This document shows, in pieces, positions 1-8,399 of a DNA stretch of 64,000 nucleotides. Origin of the DNA: Bacillota bacterium (GTDB taxonomy: Bacteria > Bacillota > Clostridia > Acetivibrionales > JAEXSP01); assembly GCA_023453795.1 (NCBI GenBank), contig JAEXSP010000019.1, positions 310,001 to 374,000 on the forward strand, written 5' to 3'. How positions within the stretch are numbered: position 1 is the stretch's first letter; every line of letters starts with the position of its first letter. Below the pieces are notes generated by a model. The model saw only the letters and a program-made list of their open reading frames with translations, was not told the origin of the DNA and did no database searches. A program made the translations under genes and the position numbers.

Positions 1-355
1 TCTTGATCTCACTGCTGTATGCTTCAAGCTTTTCAGTCGTGTTCTTAATTCCTTTGACCTTTTTCATATATTTCAGCTTGATCATTACTTTTATTACAGG
101 TATTGAATTGGTATTCTCTTTTTTCAGATTGAAGATTTTTGCTTCACCTTCAGCTTCTGTGCCAAAAACGTATTTTGACAACAGGTCGGTTTCTTTCGGG
201 ATCTCCTTGACTGTTTGCGTAGTTGGTGATGCTGGAGAGGCTTTTGACCCGCCGCCGCCGAAAAAGACATAACCGGCAAGAATACAGACGGTCAATGAAA
301 GAAATGCAAGTATAACTATCAGGACTATATTGAATAGACTTCCTTTCCCTTCCAA
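1..355 (-). CDS. fliL: FliL, flagellar basal body-associated protein (3' end outside window)
   Basis: This reading frame runs off the left edge, leaving about 118 N-terminal codons. No ATG is available. The chosen TTG at 355-353 follows a GGGGG ribosome-binding site at about 8 bases. The protein begins with a short cytoplasmic stretch, then one hydrophobic segment (about residues 8-30, LFNIVLIVILAFLSL...), then a Gly-rich and Ser/Pro/Thr linker. The start of a periplasmic-type domain follows. FliL is a single-pass membrane protein that surrounds the MotAB stator and supports torque. Identity rests on this topology and on its place after flgE in the flagellar operon. The diagnostic C-terminal domain is not visible. 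Confidence 0.75.
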   Translation of the reverse strand, partial: MEGKGSLFNIVLIVILAFLSLTVCILAGYVFFGGGGSKASPASPTTQTVKEIPKETDLLSKYVFGTEAEGEAKIFNLKKENTNSIPVIKVMIKLKYMKKVKGIKNTTEKLEAYSSEIK

Positions 356-795
356 AATTATGCCCCCTTTATCTTTTGAGTAAATGTAAATAAAAATTAT
401 ATCTTAAAGAGCACCTTATTTATATAAATAAGTGTTTATAAATTTCTATCTATAAAGCCGTTGTCGAAAAACAAAGTATTTCTTACTATTCTATCACTAC
501 ATGCTGCTTTAGTTCAATACTTTGTTGATTGCAGCCGGTTTTTTTCCCGTTTTTTAACAATTTTATATTATGCTTCTTAACTAAAAGACATAAAACGACC
601 CTTATAACTATTTAATCTAATAATAATATTTTTAATTCAAAAACTCAATAGCAATTTTTCGGCATGAAAAGGGTGTATAATTTTCCCAATAAAATTATTA
701 TTACTGTTTAAAGCAGGGAAACAGCTTTTCTAATTATAAAATAAGCCGCAGGCTGCTTTTGAACTTAATGATATCGGCAAGCCTACGGCATTAAA
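356..795. other. AT-rich intergenic region between fliL and flgE
   Basis: No gene of convincing length is seen on either strand. In particular, there is no flbD, which often lies here in other clostridia. The flgE-proximal end holds a terminator-like inverted repeat (listed separately). The rest is AT-rich and presumably contains the fliL promoter, but no confident -35/-10 pair was found. Confidence 0.6.
735..789 (-). terminator. Possible terminator or long-loop hairpin after flgE
   Basis: On the minus strand GCCGTAGGC (789-781) can pair with GCCTGCGGC (753-745), with one mismatch. A run TTATTTTATAA follows. The arms begin just after the flgE stop codon. The 27-base loop is long for an intrinsic terminator, so it may only attenuate read-through into fliL. 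Confidence 0.4.
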
Positions 796-2142
796 TTATC
801 TCTTAAGATTTACCAGCTCCTGCAGCATTTCGTCAGATGTAGTGATGATTCTGCTGTTGGCTTGGAATCCTCTTTGTGTGGTTATCATATCCGTAAATTC
901 TTTTGACAGGTCGACATTTGACATTTCCAATGTTCCCGGATTCAATGTCCCTACGCCTTCCGAGCCGGCTCTCAAGCCTTTCTTGAAGTCACCCGAGTTT
1001 GTAGTCGGTATAAACATGTTATCTCCGACCTTTTGCAAGCCTGCAGGATTCTCAAAGCTTGCAAGAGCTATAAGTCCTATCGGCTGCTGCTGCCCGTTGC
1101 TGTAAATGCCTGTAAGAATACCGTCCGATCCGATGCTGAAAGTCGTAAGATTTCCTGTAGAATAACCGTTTACACTTGTCGGCTTTGCAGAGCTATCTGC
1201 TGCGTATTGCGTCAACTTAGTGAAATCAAGTTTTACGTTTATCGGCTGTGTTCCAACAGCGGTATCAGGAGCAAACACAATTGTAGGTGTTATATTGCCG
1301 GTTCCATCATCTACAATCTGCCCGTTTGTATCAAATGTCAAGGTTCCTGTAGCTGATGAAATGGAGCCTGACCCGTATGATGCCGTCCAATTCCATTGTG
1401 AGGTTCCGCTTGCCCCGCTTGCTGTAGTTCCGCTTGCAGATACTTTCCAGAAATTAATATTAATTTTATAATCATTTCCAAGAGAATCGTATATTGTCAT
1501 AGGAACCGTAAACTGAGGATCTGTTCCGGAAGCTCCGGCCGATGATCCCAAAGCTTTATTGGATGCATCCAGATTTCCCGCAAAAACTGCTTCCGTAGTT
1601 GCTTTTGCTGCAATCATCCTTTTATTTTTATTATAAACGTCTGAATAAAGGTTAATCGGCTCAATCGGCTTTTCCGTATCGTATGTAATCTTACCTTCTG
1701 CATCCTTTGTATAGGCTTGCCAGCCATAAACATTCATTCCGCTTCCCGATACAAGGTTTCCGAGTTTATCCACCCCAAAGTTTCCGGCCCTTGTGAACAT
1801 GAATGTACTTTCGGTTCCGCCCCTCACGATAAAGAATCCATCACCTTCAATAGAAAGGTCTGTAGGGTTGTCAGTCCTTTGAAGGCTTCCTCTTGTAACA
1901 ATTGTATCAACGGCTCCGACTCCGATACCCAATCCAACCTGCATAGGGTTCGTTCCTCCTCTGCCGGAAGCCGAGTCAGGCGCACCTGCGCCCTTTAATG
2001 TCTGATTGAATACTTCCTGAAATGTTACGCGTCCGGATTTAAATCCGATAGTATTAACGTTTGCAACGTTATTACCAATGACATCCATTTTTGTCTGATG
2101 GGCTCTTAGGCCTGATACACCAGAGAACATAGATCTCATCAT
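796..2142 (-). CDS. flgE: FlgE, flagellar hook protein
   Basis: This 448-residue protein forms the flagellar hook, the flexible joint between rod and filament, and is exported by the flagellar type III system. The N-terminus carries the flagellar rod/hook signature (GNNVANVNTIGFKSG, about residues 23-37). The C-terminus has the matching helical motif (VDLSKEFTDMITTQRGFQ) and ends ELVNLKR. The middle, about residues 90-370, is a variable Ser/Thr/Gly-rich hook domain. The ATG has a GGAGG site 9 bases upstream. The gene lies downstream of flgD and the TIGR02530 gene but has its own sigma-28-type promoter and a structured leader, so it can be expressed later than the basal-body genes. Confidence 0.95.
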   Translation of the reverse strand: MMRSMFSGVSGLRAHQTKMDVIGNNVANVNTIGFKSGRVTFQEVFNQTLKGAGAPDSASGRGGTNPMQVGLGIGVGAVDTIVTRGSLQRTDNPTDLSIEGDGFFIVRGGTESTFMFTRAGNFGVDKLGNLVSGSGMNVYGWQAYTKDAEGKITYDTEKPIEPINLYSDVYNKNKRMIAAKATTEAVFAGNLDASNKALGSSAGASGTDPQFTVPMTIYDSLGNDYKININFWKVSASGTTASGASGTSQWNWTASYGSGSISSATGTLTFDTNGQIVDDGTGNITPTIVFAPDTAVGTQPINVKLDFTKLTQYAADSSAKPTSVNGYSTGNLTTFSIGSDGILTGIYSNGQQQPIGLIALASFENPAGLQKVGDNMFIPTTNSGDFKKGLRAGSEGVGTLNPGTLEMSNVDLSKEFTDMITTQRGFQANSRIITTSDEMLQELVNLKR

Positions 2143-2239
2143 AATTAACGACCTCCTTCAGTCTTCTATTCCGTCTGTCGGTCAGGAATAGGTAGCCTCC
2201 CGAAAGGGTCCGGCTACAGTCATTATTAGACCTAATAAT
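2143..2239 (-). promoter_or_regulatory. Structured flgE 5' leader with three stem-loops
   Basis: Three inverted repeats lie between the flgE promoter and start codon. ATTATTAG/CTAATAAT (2222-2239) has a 2-base centre and abuts the -10 box. GTAGCC/GGCTAC (2192-2217) has an inner CCC/GGG stem capped by TTTC. CTATTCC/GGAATAG (2166-2191) starts on the very next base. The ribosome-binding site GGAGG lies just after the last hairpin. The outermost repeat could be a DNA operator or an RNA hairpin. No known riboswitch consensus was recognised. Confidence 0.55.
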
Positions 2240-2266
2240 ATATCGACTTTTTTTTATTGTAACTTA
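2240..2266 (-). promoter_or_regulatory. Sigma-28 (SigD/FliA-type) promoter for flgE
   Basis: On the minus strand TAAG (2266-2263) is followed after exactly 15 bases by GTCGATAT (2247-2240). The flagellar sigma-28 consensus is TAAA-N15-GCCGATAA/T, so this differs by one base in each half with ideal spacing. It lies in the 140-bp gap upstream of flgE, which suits a late flagellar gene. Confidence 0.75.
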
Positions 2267-2282
2267 ACAACTAACCATTTAT

Positions 2283-2672
2283 TTATGCAAATACCGCACC
2301 ATCAATATTAGTAAATACATTTTCCTTTAGTTCATTGCTGTTTACTGCTGTTATAACCGTCCTGCTTCTGACATTTACAACAAATGCAATGTCATCCATC
2401 AATACAAGCGAGTCCTTTACTCCTTTTTGTCCGGCCTTTGTCACAGCCTGGCTTACTTTATCCTTTTGAGCCTCTGTCAATTGAATGTTCCTTGACTGCA
2501 ATCTCATTTCAGCATGCTTCGAGAACTTAAGCTCTTCATTTCCGCTGATTTTCTGCCGGAGTATCTGGCCGAAATCGCCTTGACCGGGTGCAGGCTGTGG
2601 AGCTGTTTTCTGCAGAGGTTGATTTTCTGCCACCCTGTTTACGCTGTTGAAGTATTTTCCGTTAACTACCAT
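2283..2672 (-). CDS. Flagellar operon protein, TIGR02530 family
   Basis: This 129-residue protein matches the small 'flagellar operon protein' family that sits between flgD and flgE in many Firmicutes. The recognisable core is FSKHAEMRLQSRNI, followed by a helix and a beta-rich tail with LVLMDDIAFVVNVRSRTVITAV. It has no signal peptide or membrane segment. Its biochemical role is not established; location suggests a part in hook assembly. The ATG follows GGGGA at normal spacing, and the gene begins 16 bases after flgD. Confidence 0.85.
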   Translation of the reverse strand: MVVNGKYFNSVNRVAENQPLQKTAPQPAPGQGDFGQILRQKISGNEELKFSKHAEMRLQSRNIQLTEAQKDKVSQAVTKAGQKGVKDSLVLMDDIAFVVNVRSRTVITAVNSNELKENVFTNIDGAVFA

Positions 2673-2688
2673 TACAAAATCCCCCTCA

Positions 2689-3939
2689 TCATCCCTGATT
2701 TGCAGGAATTACATTAGTAATGCTGTCTACAGGAACTTTGACCTGATTAAGCTTTACAGTTATCTTTCCGGTATCTGCATCTGTAGAATAATTATCAAGT
2801 TTTCCGCTTACAGTAACGATTTGTCCGGTAGCAGCGTCCTTGACATTAAGTGATACTGTATTATCTGATGAACCTGCACTATGCTCATCCAGATAACTCT
2901 TTATTACCGAAGTGTCTGTAGAAGAAGCACTGTTGTTAAGGCTTGCTACCAGTAAGCTTACACCATCCATTACAGCATAGTTCTCATCCTCGCCCGCTAT
3001 AAGCGATTTTACCGTACCGCTGACACTTACATAATTGTTCTTTGCCTTGTCATGAATGCTTCCTTTTGCGTTGAAGCCTATCAGATTAGTGTAGTTAGCT
3101 ATGCTTCCTTTATTGGCTGCTGTTATCCCGCTGACACTGAGTACCGGTACATATACCTGATCCAAGGTAGCTTTAATTTTTCCTGCTCCGTCAATGGTGT
3201 AATCCCGTAGAATTGCTTTAACTTCAACTGTCTTTCCTGTCTTCTTGTCAACGATTTCGACATCAATCTGCTTTCCAACATGGGTGCTCAAATAGTCTTC
3301 TTTGAAGTTGGGATCAGTTGAACTGCCGTCTTTTATCGCCGAAATGTCTACACTTACACCGTTAAGCTCTGCATAGTCCTCATACATTCCCCTTTGAATC
3401 GATTTGACGTAACCGCTTACCCCTACAATACTACCTGTTGCTGTGTCATATACTACGCCGTCAACATTCGAGCCTATGAGGTTGGAGTATTGTGAAAGGT
3501 TATCTGAGGAGCCTACGCCACCTTCTGCTACTTCTGTTACGTTTTCAACTGGTACGTCCTTTCCTTTAACTACTACATATACTTTTCCGTCAGCCATCCT
3601 TACATTTGTTACTTGTCCCTGAACTACAGTTGTTTCTTTTGTAGTTTCATCAGTATAGTTGGCAACTACATTTTTCCCGATTAAGCTGAAGGCTTTGGTA
3701 GTAACAGCGTTTGTGTTCATTTCTTTTGCTTGCGTAAGAGCTGTAAATTGTGCCATCTGACCGATAAAGGATGTGTCATCCATTGGTTTTAATGGATCCT
3801 GATACTTCAATTGAGTAGTCAGCAGATTCAAAAATTCCTGCTGCCCCAATTCCCCGGTATTTCTGCCGGAAGTGTTTTTTGCGGAATCATTGATTATCTG
3901 TTCCATAGTTTTTTGATAGCCTACCTGGTCTATTGCCAT
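2689..3939 (-). CDS. flgD: FlgD, hook capping/scaffold protein, unusually long
   Basis: FlgD caps the growing hook and guides FlgE assembly. The first ~75 residues are a typical FlgD N-terminus (QQEFLNLLTTQLKYQDPLKP, FIGQMAQFTALTQ). The start used is the second ATG, because AGGAG lies 9 bases before it. That same AGGAG overlaps the fliK stop and touches the first ATG (3948), which would give 3 more residues. At 416 residues it is about twice the usual length. The remainder appears to be about five related beta-rich units, each opening with a motif like LIGxNVxG/HVGKQIDV and ending in a Val-Pro-Val linker. These probably form an enlarged cap. Confidence 0.9.
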   Translation of the reverse strand: MAIDQVGYQKTMEQIINDSAKNTSGRNTGELGQQEFLNLLTTQLKYQDPLKPMDDTSFIGQMAQFTALTQAKEMNTNAVTTKAFSLIGKNVVANYTDETTKETTVVQGQVTNVRMADGKVYVVVKGKDVPVENVTEVAEGGVGSSDNLSQYSNLIGSNVDGVVYDTATGSIVGVSGYVKSIQRGMYEDYAELNGVSVDISAIKDGSSTDPNFKEDYLSTHVGKQIDVEIVDKKTGKTVEVKAILRDYTIDGAGKIKATLDQVYVPVLSVSGITAANKGSIANYTNLIGFNAKGSIHDKAKNNYVSVSGTVKSLIAGEDENYAVMDGVSLLVASLNNSASSTDTSVIKSYLDEHSAGSSDNTVSLNVKDAATGQIVTVSGKLDNYSTDADTGKITVKLNQVKVPVDSITNVIPANQG

Positions 3940-3951
3940 TTCTTTCATCTC

Positions 3952-5547
3952 CTATGCAGTCAGATTGATTTTACTTTCATTCCATGAATACGGGTTGATT
4001 GTTTTAGTGCTTTCGGGAATGTCAGCGACACTGACCATCGCCCCAATATTGCTGCTTTCCTGCCTGTTAGAACTGCTGTTTCGATTGCTGCCGTTGTTCA
4101 TGTTAAAGCCTCTGTATGGATTCTGATCAACCGATACGCTGAATCCCTGTACTGCCAGGCCCTGCTTCTGGAGGGAATCCTTCAGCAGCTGCATATTTGC
4201 TTCAAGAGTTTCTTTAACCTGCTGGTTTTCTGCGACAAATTGTGCAACTACCATACCTCTTTCAGTCACTACCTTCAACGAAATTTTACCCAGGCTGTCA
4301 GGCTTCAGATCCATTACCATTTCCGATTTGTCACCAGTTAATACCACCTTTGCCTTTTCTACGACTTGATTGATTATTTCGTTTTTCTGAATAGGTATTT
4401 CCTTTTGCAATTTCGGAATGTCACTTGTGTTATTTGCCTTATGGGCTTGATTGTGAATCAGGTTGTCAAATCGAACCTCATTATTGTTTTGGCTCTTTTC
4501 AGGTATTTCGTTTTTTGCATGCTTCATTTCGATTGGTGCAGCACTGCTTTCCGATTCACTTTGTTTATCAGTGTTGTCCTCGGTATTCTCTTTATTCTGA
4601 GAATCCGGCTTTGCATCTGTTTTTTTAACTGCATCGGCCTTTGGGTCAACTATTTTGCTTGATGCATCGGAAGTAATTTCATCTGCCTTTACGTTTTGCT
4701 GTTCATTGACCTGTGACACAATGCTTTTGACTTCATTGGATATTTGTTCGAGAGTCGTATCAGGATTTTGCTGTAACTGTTCCCTTAAAACATTCAGTTT
4801 CTGCTTCATCTCATTCACTATTTCTTCGAAGCTTTTTCCTTCTGTATTGGTTTTGTCAGTAATAATGCTTGTATTCTGAATCTGAACACCTTCCACTGCA
4901 GTTTTTGCCTTAACTTGCCCTACAGCGCTGTCTTGTCCGGCAGCTTCAACCGGCTTCGCCTCTGTCTTTTGCCCTGATGTTTGCTTAACAGAATCAACAA
5001 CCTGCCTTATAATTGTGTCAAGTGTACTTTTCTGACCGTCATTCAGATTCAAACTGACTGAAAGCTTGTCAATGACAGAATCAAGTTTGGCAGCGTCCGT
5101 CAAATCCTCAGGCTTAATATTCATTTTTTCAAGCATTTTCGCAAAATCCTGAGGGTTAACGCCCAAAACAGCTGCAAGGCTTTGCAATGTATAATCGGCT
5201 TGGATTTTTTCGTCTGCCTTATCAATCTCTTTATCCTGCCCTTGATCCTGACTGTCTTCTGAAACCCCGGATGCTTTATTTGACTGCTCCTGAAGCTTGC
5301 TGCTTCTTGGTTTTGCAATCTCCTTGTAGCTTTTAAAATGAGGTTCCTGCTTTTGTTGAACATCCTTACCGGAGTTGTCACTATTCTTCGCGGAAACACT
5401 GTTTGATGGCGATTTACCCACTTTATCATCCAGTATGTTCTTGAAAGATAAAAAATCATCTTTAGAGGAAGCGTCGGCTTTCTTTAATCCGATGCCCGGC
5501 TGTACAGCCTTGCCAAGAAAACTCAATGCATAGTTCTGTGTATTCAT
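3952..5547 (-). CDS. fliK: FliK, flagellar hook-length control protein
   Basis: This 531-residue secreted 'molecular ruler' sets hook length and switches export specificity through FlhB. About 370 N-terminal residues are a low-complexity, Lys/Asp/Ser/Gln-rich unfolded region. The C-terminal third holds the conserved Flg_hook domain (MVMDLKPDSLGKISLKVV, VVAQFVAEN, LEANMQLLKDSLQKQGL). The tail is Asn/Ser-rich. The ATG follows GGAGG. The gene ends just before flgD, and its stop overlaps the flgD ribosome-binding site, indicating translational coupling. Confidence 0.9.
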   Translation of the reverse strand: MNTQNYALSFLGKAVQPGIGLKKADASSKDDFLSFKNILDDKVGKSPSNSVSAKNSDNSGKDVQQKQEPHFKSYKEIAKPRSSKLQEQSNKASGVSEDSQDQGQDKEIDKADEKIQADYTLQSLAAVLGVNPQDFAKMLEKMNIKPEDLTDAAKLDSVIDKLSVSLNLNDGQKSTLDTIIRQVVDSVKQTSGQKTEAKPVEAAGQDSAVGQVKAKTAVEGVQIQNTSIITDKTNTEGKSFEEIVNEMKQKLNVLREQLQQNPDTTLEQISNEVKSIVSQVNEQQNVKADEITSDASSKIVDPKADAVKKTDAKPDSQNKENTEDNTDKQSESESSAAPIEMKHAKNEIPEKSQNNNEVRFDNLIHNQAHKANNTSDIPKLQKEIPIQKNEIINQVVEKAKVVLTGDKSEMVMDLKPDSLGKISLKVVTERGMVVAQFVAENQQVKETLEANMQLLKDSLQKQGLAVQGFSVSVDQNPYRGFNMNNGSNRNSSSNRQESSNIGAMVSVADIPESTKTINPYSWNESKINLTA

Positions 5548-5588
5548 TTATTCACCTCCTTTCTATACTGATAGTTCCTGCCCATTTT

Positions 5589-6425
5589 TTATGGTTTAGA
5601 CATTTTTTCCGTTACATTTCCCGAAAAAGTTGAAGACATGGCTGCAATGATCTGTGCCGCGGAATCCTTGTTCATATTTTTGAGGATTCCTACCGTTAGG
5701 TCGATTTTAGATGTTCCCATTCCCTCAAGCACTTTTGCAGCTGCAGACGGGTCCATACCTTCGTATATCTTTGATAATTTCTTTACGGCATCGGTAGCTT
5801 TCTTCTCATTCAATATCTGTGCATATACTTTTTGGGCCGTTGCAGGGTCAACCCTTTCAAAATACTGCTGAAACCCCGCCTTATCGCCTGTTGCAATCAT
5901 TTCGCTTATTTTCTTTTTATCTTCTTCATTCTTCTTTTTCTGCGCTTCTACCTTTGCTTTCTCGGTCTCCATGTCTTTTTTCAGCTTTGTATTCTCAGCT
6001 TTGATTTTATCCTGCTGTACCTTGATCTTCTGCAGCTCATCAATATTCTTATTTGCGTCCTTTAGCTGTTGATTCAAGCTGTCGCGGAGTTTTCTCAATT
6101 CATTGTATTTCTTTTTCAGTTGGTCGGTTGTAAGATTTTTGGGATCTTCAGGATCTTTTTCTTTCGGAAGCTTCGGAAGAGCCCAGCTTAAAAAGTGGAT
6201 GTTCAGGATCTTTGCGTTCTGAATGTCTTTCCTGTACATTGTAGTAATGCCGTTAATATTATTATGAACAACAATATAAAAAGCCCCGGTAAACACAATA
6301 AGCATAACTGACAATGCTACCAAAAAAGCCAATAATCCGAATACAAATCCGTTTTTCCCCTTCTGATTATCGCTTCCTTGCGTGTTAGGGCTGTTCTCTG
6401 CCTTATTTTTTTTATTTTTAGCCAT
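5589..6425 (-). CDS. ylxF: YlxF/MotE-like flagellar operon membrane protein
   Basis: This 278-residue protein has a Lys/Asn-rich cytoplasmic start, one transmembrane segment at about residues 27-52 (FGLLAFLVALSVMLIVFTGAFYI) and a long charged coiled coil at about 100-180. The C-terminal MgtE-N/FliG-like helical domain contains the repeated motif VDPATAQKVY / MDPSAAAKVLEGM. It corresponds to YlxF between fliJ and fliK in Bacillus; MotE in Proteobacteria is related. It likely acts at the stator or export apparatus. Its ATG overlaps the fliJ stop by 8 bases. Confidence 0.75.
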   Translation of the reverse strand: MAKNKKNKAENSPNTQGSDNQKGKNGFVFGLLAFLVALSVMLIVFTGAFYIVVHNNINGITTMYRKDIQNAKILNIHFLSWALPKLPKEKDPEDPKNLTTDQLKKKYNELRKLRDSLNQQLKDANKNIDELQKIKVQQDKIKAENTKLKKDMETEKAKVEAQKKKNEEDKKKISEMIATGDKAGFQQYFERVDPATAQKVYAQILNEKKATDAVKKLSKIYEGMDPSAAAKVLEGMGTSKIDLTVGILKNMNKDSAAQIIAAMSSTFSGNVTEKMSKP

Positions 6426-6879
6426 TGCTGTCTCCCAAAGAATTTTTATTGAAATTATAGCTGATTATTTCATCATTCAGCTTCTGCTCTTCCCTGTTCA
6501 TTTCAAGCATATATTCCTGAAATTTCTTTTCCTTCAGCTTCTCAAGCATGTCCCTTTCCTGGACGGCTTTTATCAGTTCTTCCCTATATTTATCGACAAT
6601 CTTGTGTGCGTAGTTAACATTTTCTTTTTGTGCCTCAATTCTAGCTTTAAGATAAGAAATGTATACGCCGTACTCTTTTAGCTTTTCAATTGTAATACCT
6701 TGTGATGATTCGGCATTAATGCGGTTTATCTGCTCTTCCCGTTCATTCTCTATATGAGATAGTCTGTTTTTTTCAAATTCAAGCTTTTGTGTAGCTTTTC
6801 CGAGCTCGTTTTTAAGCTGATCCTCCAACTGCATTTTTAGGTTCAGCATGGGCTGCAATTTGAAGTTAAACTTAGGCAT
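6418..6879 (-). CDS. fliJ: FliJ, flagellar export chaperone
   Basis: This is a 153-residue, almost wholly coiled-coil soluble protein of the FliI-FliH-FliJ export ATPase complex, where FliJ acts like the stalk of the ATPase ring. The start is placed at the ATG giving MPKFNFKLQPMLNLK, the usual FliJ N-terminus, with AGGGGGTG just upstream. An earlier ATG at 6942 would add 21 Lys/Asn-rich residues not seen in the family. The gene follows fliI and overlaps ylxF by 8 bases. Confidence 0.87.
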   Translation of the reverse strand: MPKFNFKLQPMLNLKMQLEDQLKNELGKATQKLEFEKNRLSHIENEREEQINRINAESSQGITIEKLKEYGVYISYLKARIEAQKENVNYAHKIVDKYREELIKAVQERDMLEKLKEKKFQEYMLEMNREEQKLNDEIISYNFNKNSLGDSNG

Positions 6880-6963
6880 GCTCCACCCCCTGCCATAGCT
6901 GAGATTATTATTCTGATCGCCATTCTTCTTTTTTTGTTTCAACCGACTCTGATTTTACTTATT

Positions 6964-8277
6964 TCATTTCAGTACCCGGTTCAATATCTCAAGCATCTCT
7001 TCAAAATTAAATTTATCATGGGTTTGCTGTTCGATGAAACCGATTATATTGTCTATTACATCAATAGCGTAATCTATTTTTTCATTGCTGCCCTTTACAT
7101 AGGCCCCTATGTTTATTAGGTCCTCGGCATCCCTGTATATTGCCATGACCTTCTTAATTTCCCCTGCGATTTTTTTGTGTTCGGGACTGATTATGTCAGA
7201 CATGACCCTGCTTATGCTTGCAAGAACATCTATGGCAGGATACTGGTTTCTGTTTGCAAGTGCTCTCGATAAAACAATGTGCCCGTCAAGTATCCCCCTT
7301 GCCGTATCCGTTACCGGCTCCGTAAGGTCATCTCCGTCAACCAGCACGGTATATAAACCGGTTATGGAACCTTTTTCGGAATTCCCTGCCCTTTCGAGAA
7401 GCTTTGGCAGTATTGAGTAAACTGATGGGGTATATCCCCTTGAAACCGGTGGTTCCCCTATCGCAAGTCCGATTTCACGTTGAGCCATAGCAAACCTGGT
7501 TAATGAATCCATCAAAAGCAAAACGTCTTTCCCCTGGTCTCTGAAATATTCCGCTATTGCAGTAGCCAGAAGAGCTCCTTTAAGCCTTATAAGAGCAGGT
7601 TGATCCGAAGTGGCAACTACCACGACCGACCGCTGCAAGCCTTCCTCCTTTAAATCCTTCTCCAGAAACTCACGCACTTCTCTGCCACGTTCTCCGATCA
7701 GGGCTATAACATTTATATCAGCTTTAGTATTTCTGGCTATCATACCCATCAATGTGCTTTTACCGACGCCACTCCCAGCAAATATGCCTATTCTCTGGCC
7801 TTTTCCAACGGTAAGCAGTCCGTCAATAGCTTTAACCCCCAAGGTTAAGGGTTCGGTTATTCTTTTTCTGGTCAATGGATGCGGAGGCTGATTATAGACG
7901 GGATAAAAAGACTCTTCTTTGAATTCGCCTATTAGATCTATAGGGTTTCCGATTCCGTCAATTACTCTTCCTGTCAGATTTTGCCCAACACCAACCTTCA
8001 AACAGTCTCCTGTCGCTATTACAGTACTTCCCGGGCCAATACCGCTCATTTCTCCCAGAGGCATAAGCAGTACCTTATTGTCTCTGAAACCAACAACCTC
8101 GGCTTTAATAGTATTTTTACTTTTTATGGTCTGAATAAGGCATAATTCACCTATATTGACCTCCGGTCCGCATGACTCTATTGTAAGCCCGACAACCTTG
8201 GTAACTTTTCCTGAATATTCGATGAAATCCGATTTTTCCAGAATTCTTCTGTATTTATAGAAGTTAATGCTGACCAT
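6964..8277 (-). CDS. fliI: FliI, flagellum-specific ATP synthase
   Basis: FliI is the hexameric ATPase energising flagellar protein export and is related to the F1 beta subunit. The 437-residue protein shows the Walker A motif GSGVGKST near residue 170, Walker B VLLLMDSLTRFA, the catalytic-glutamate motif GERGREVREF, and the late motif SVYSILPKLLERAGN. The start is the ATG giving MVSINF, with GGAGG 5 bases upstream. The ATG at 8310 adds 11 residues and lacks a ribosome-binding site. Confidence 0.96.
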   Translation of the reverse strand: MVSINFYKYRRILEKSDFIEYSGKVTKVVGLTIESCGPEVNIGELCLIQTIKSKNTIKAEVVGFRDNKVLLMPLGEMSGIGPGSTVIATGDCLKVGVGQNLTGRVIDGIGNPIDLIGEFKEESFYPVYNQPPHPLTRKRITEPLTLGVKAIDGLLTVGKGQRIGIFAGSGVGKSTLMGMIARNTKADINVIALIGERGREVREFLEKDLKEEGLQRSVVVVATSDQPALIRLKGALLATAIAEYFRDQGKDVLLLMDSLTRFAMAQREIGLAIGEPPVSRGYTPSVYSILPKLLERAGNSEKGSITGLYTVLVDGDDLTEPVTDTARGILDGHIVLSRALANRNQYPAIDVLASISRVMSDIISPEHKKIAGEIKKVMAIYRDAEDLINIGAYVKGSNEKIDYAIDVIDNIIGFIEQQTHDKFNFEEMLEILNRVLK

Positions 8278-8399
8278 GGCTTCCTCCGTTATAAACTTCT
8301 CGTGAATCATTAGAACACATAATAAATATAAAGATTAAGACATATAATGACTTAATCTTTATTTAATAAAAATGCAATACTCATATCTACATGCTTTTG

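Noticed and set aside
842..1998. Several plus-strand frames within flgE
   Set aside because: They are antisense shadows of a certain gene with no start signals or domains.
2143..2239. Known riboswitch class in the flgE leader
   Set aside because: The tandem hairpins do not match GEMM, cobalamin, fluoride, guanidine or other consensus cores that could be recalled, so they are reported only as an unassigned structure.
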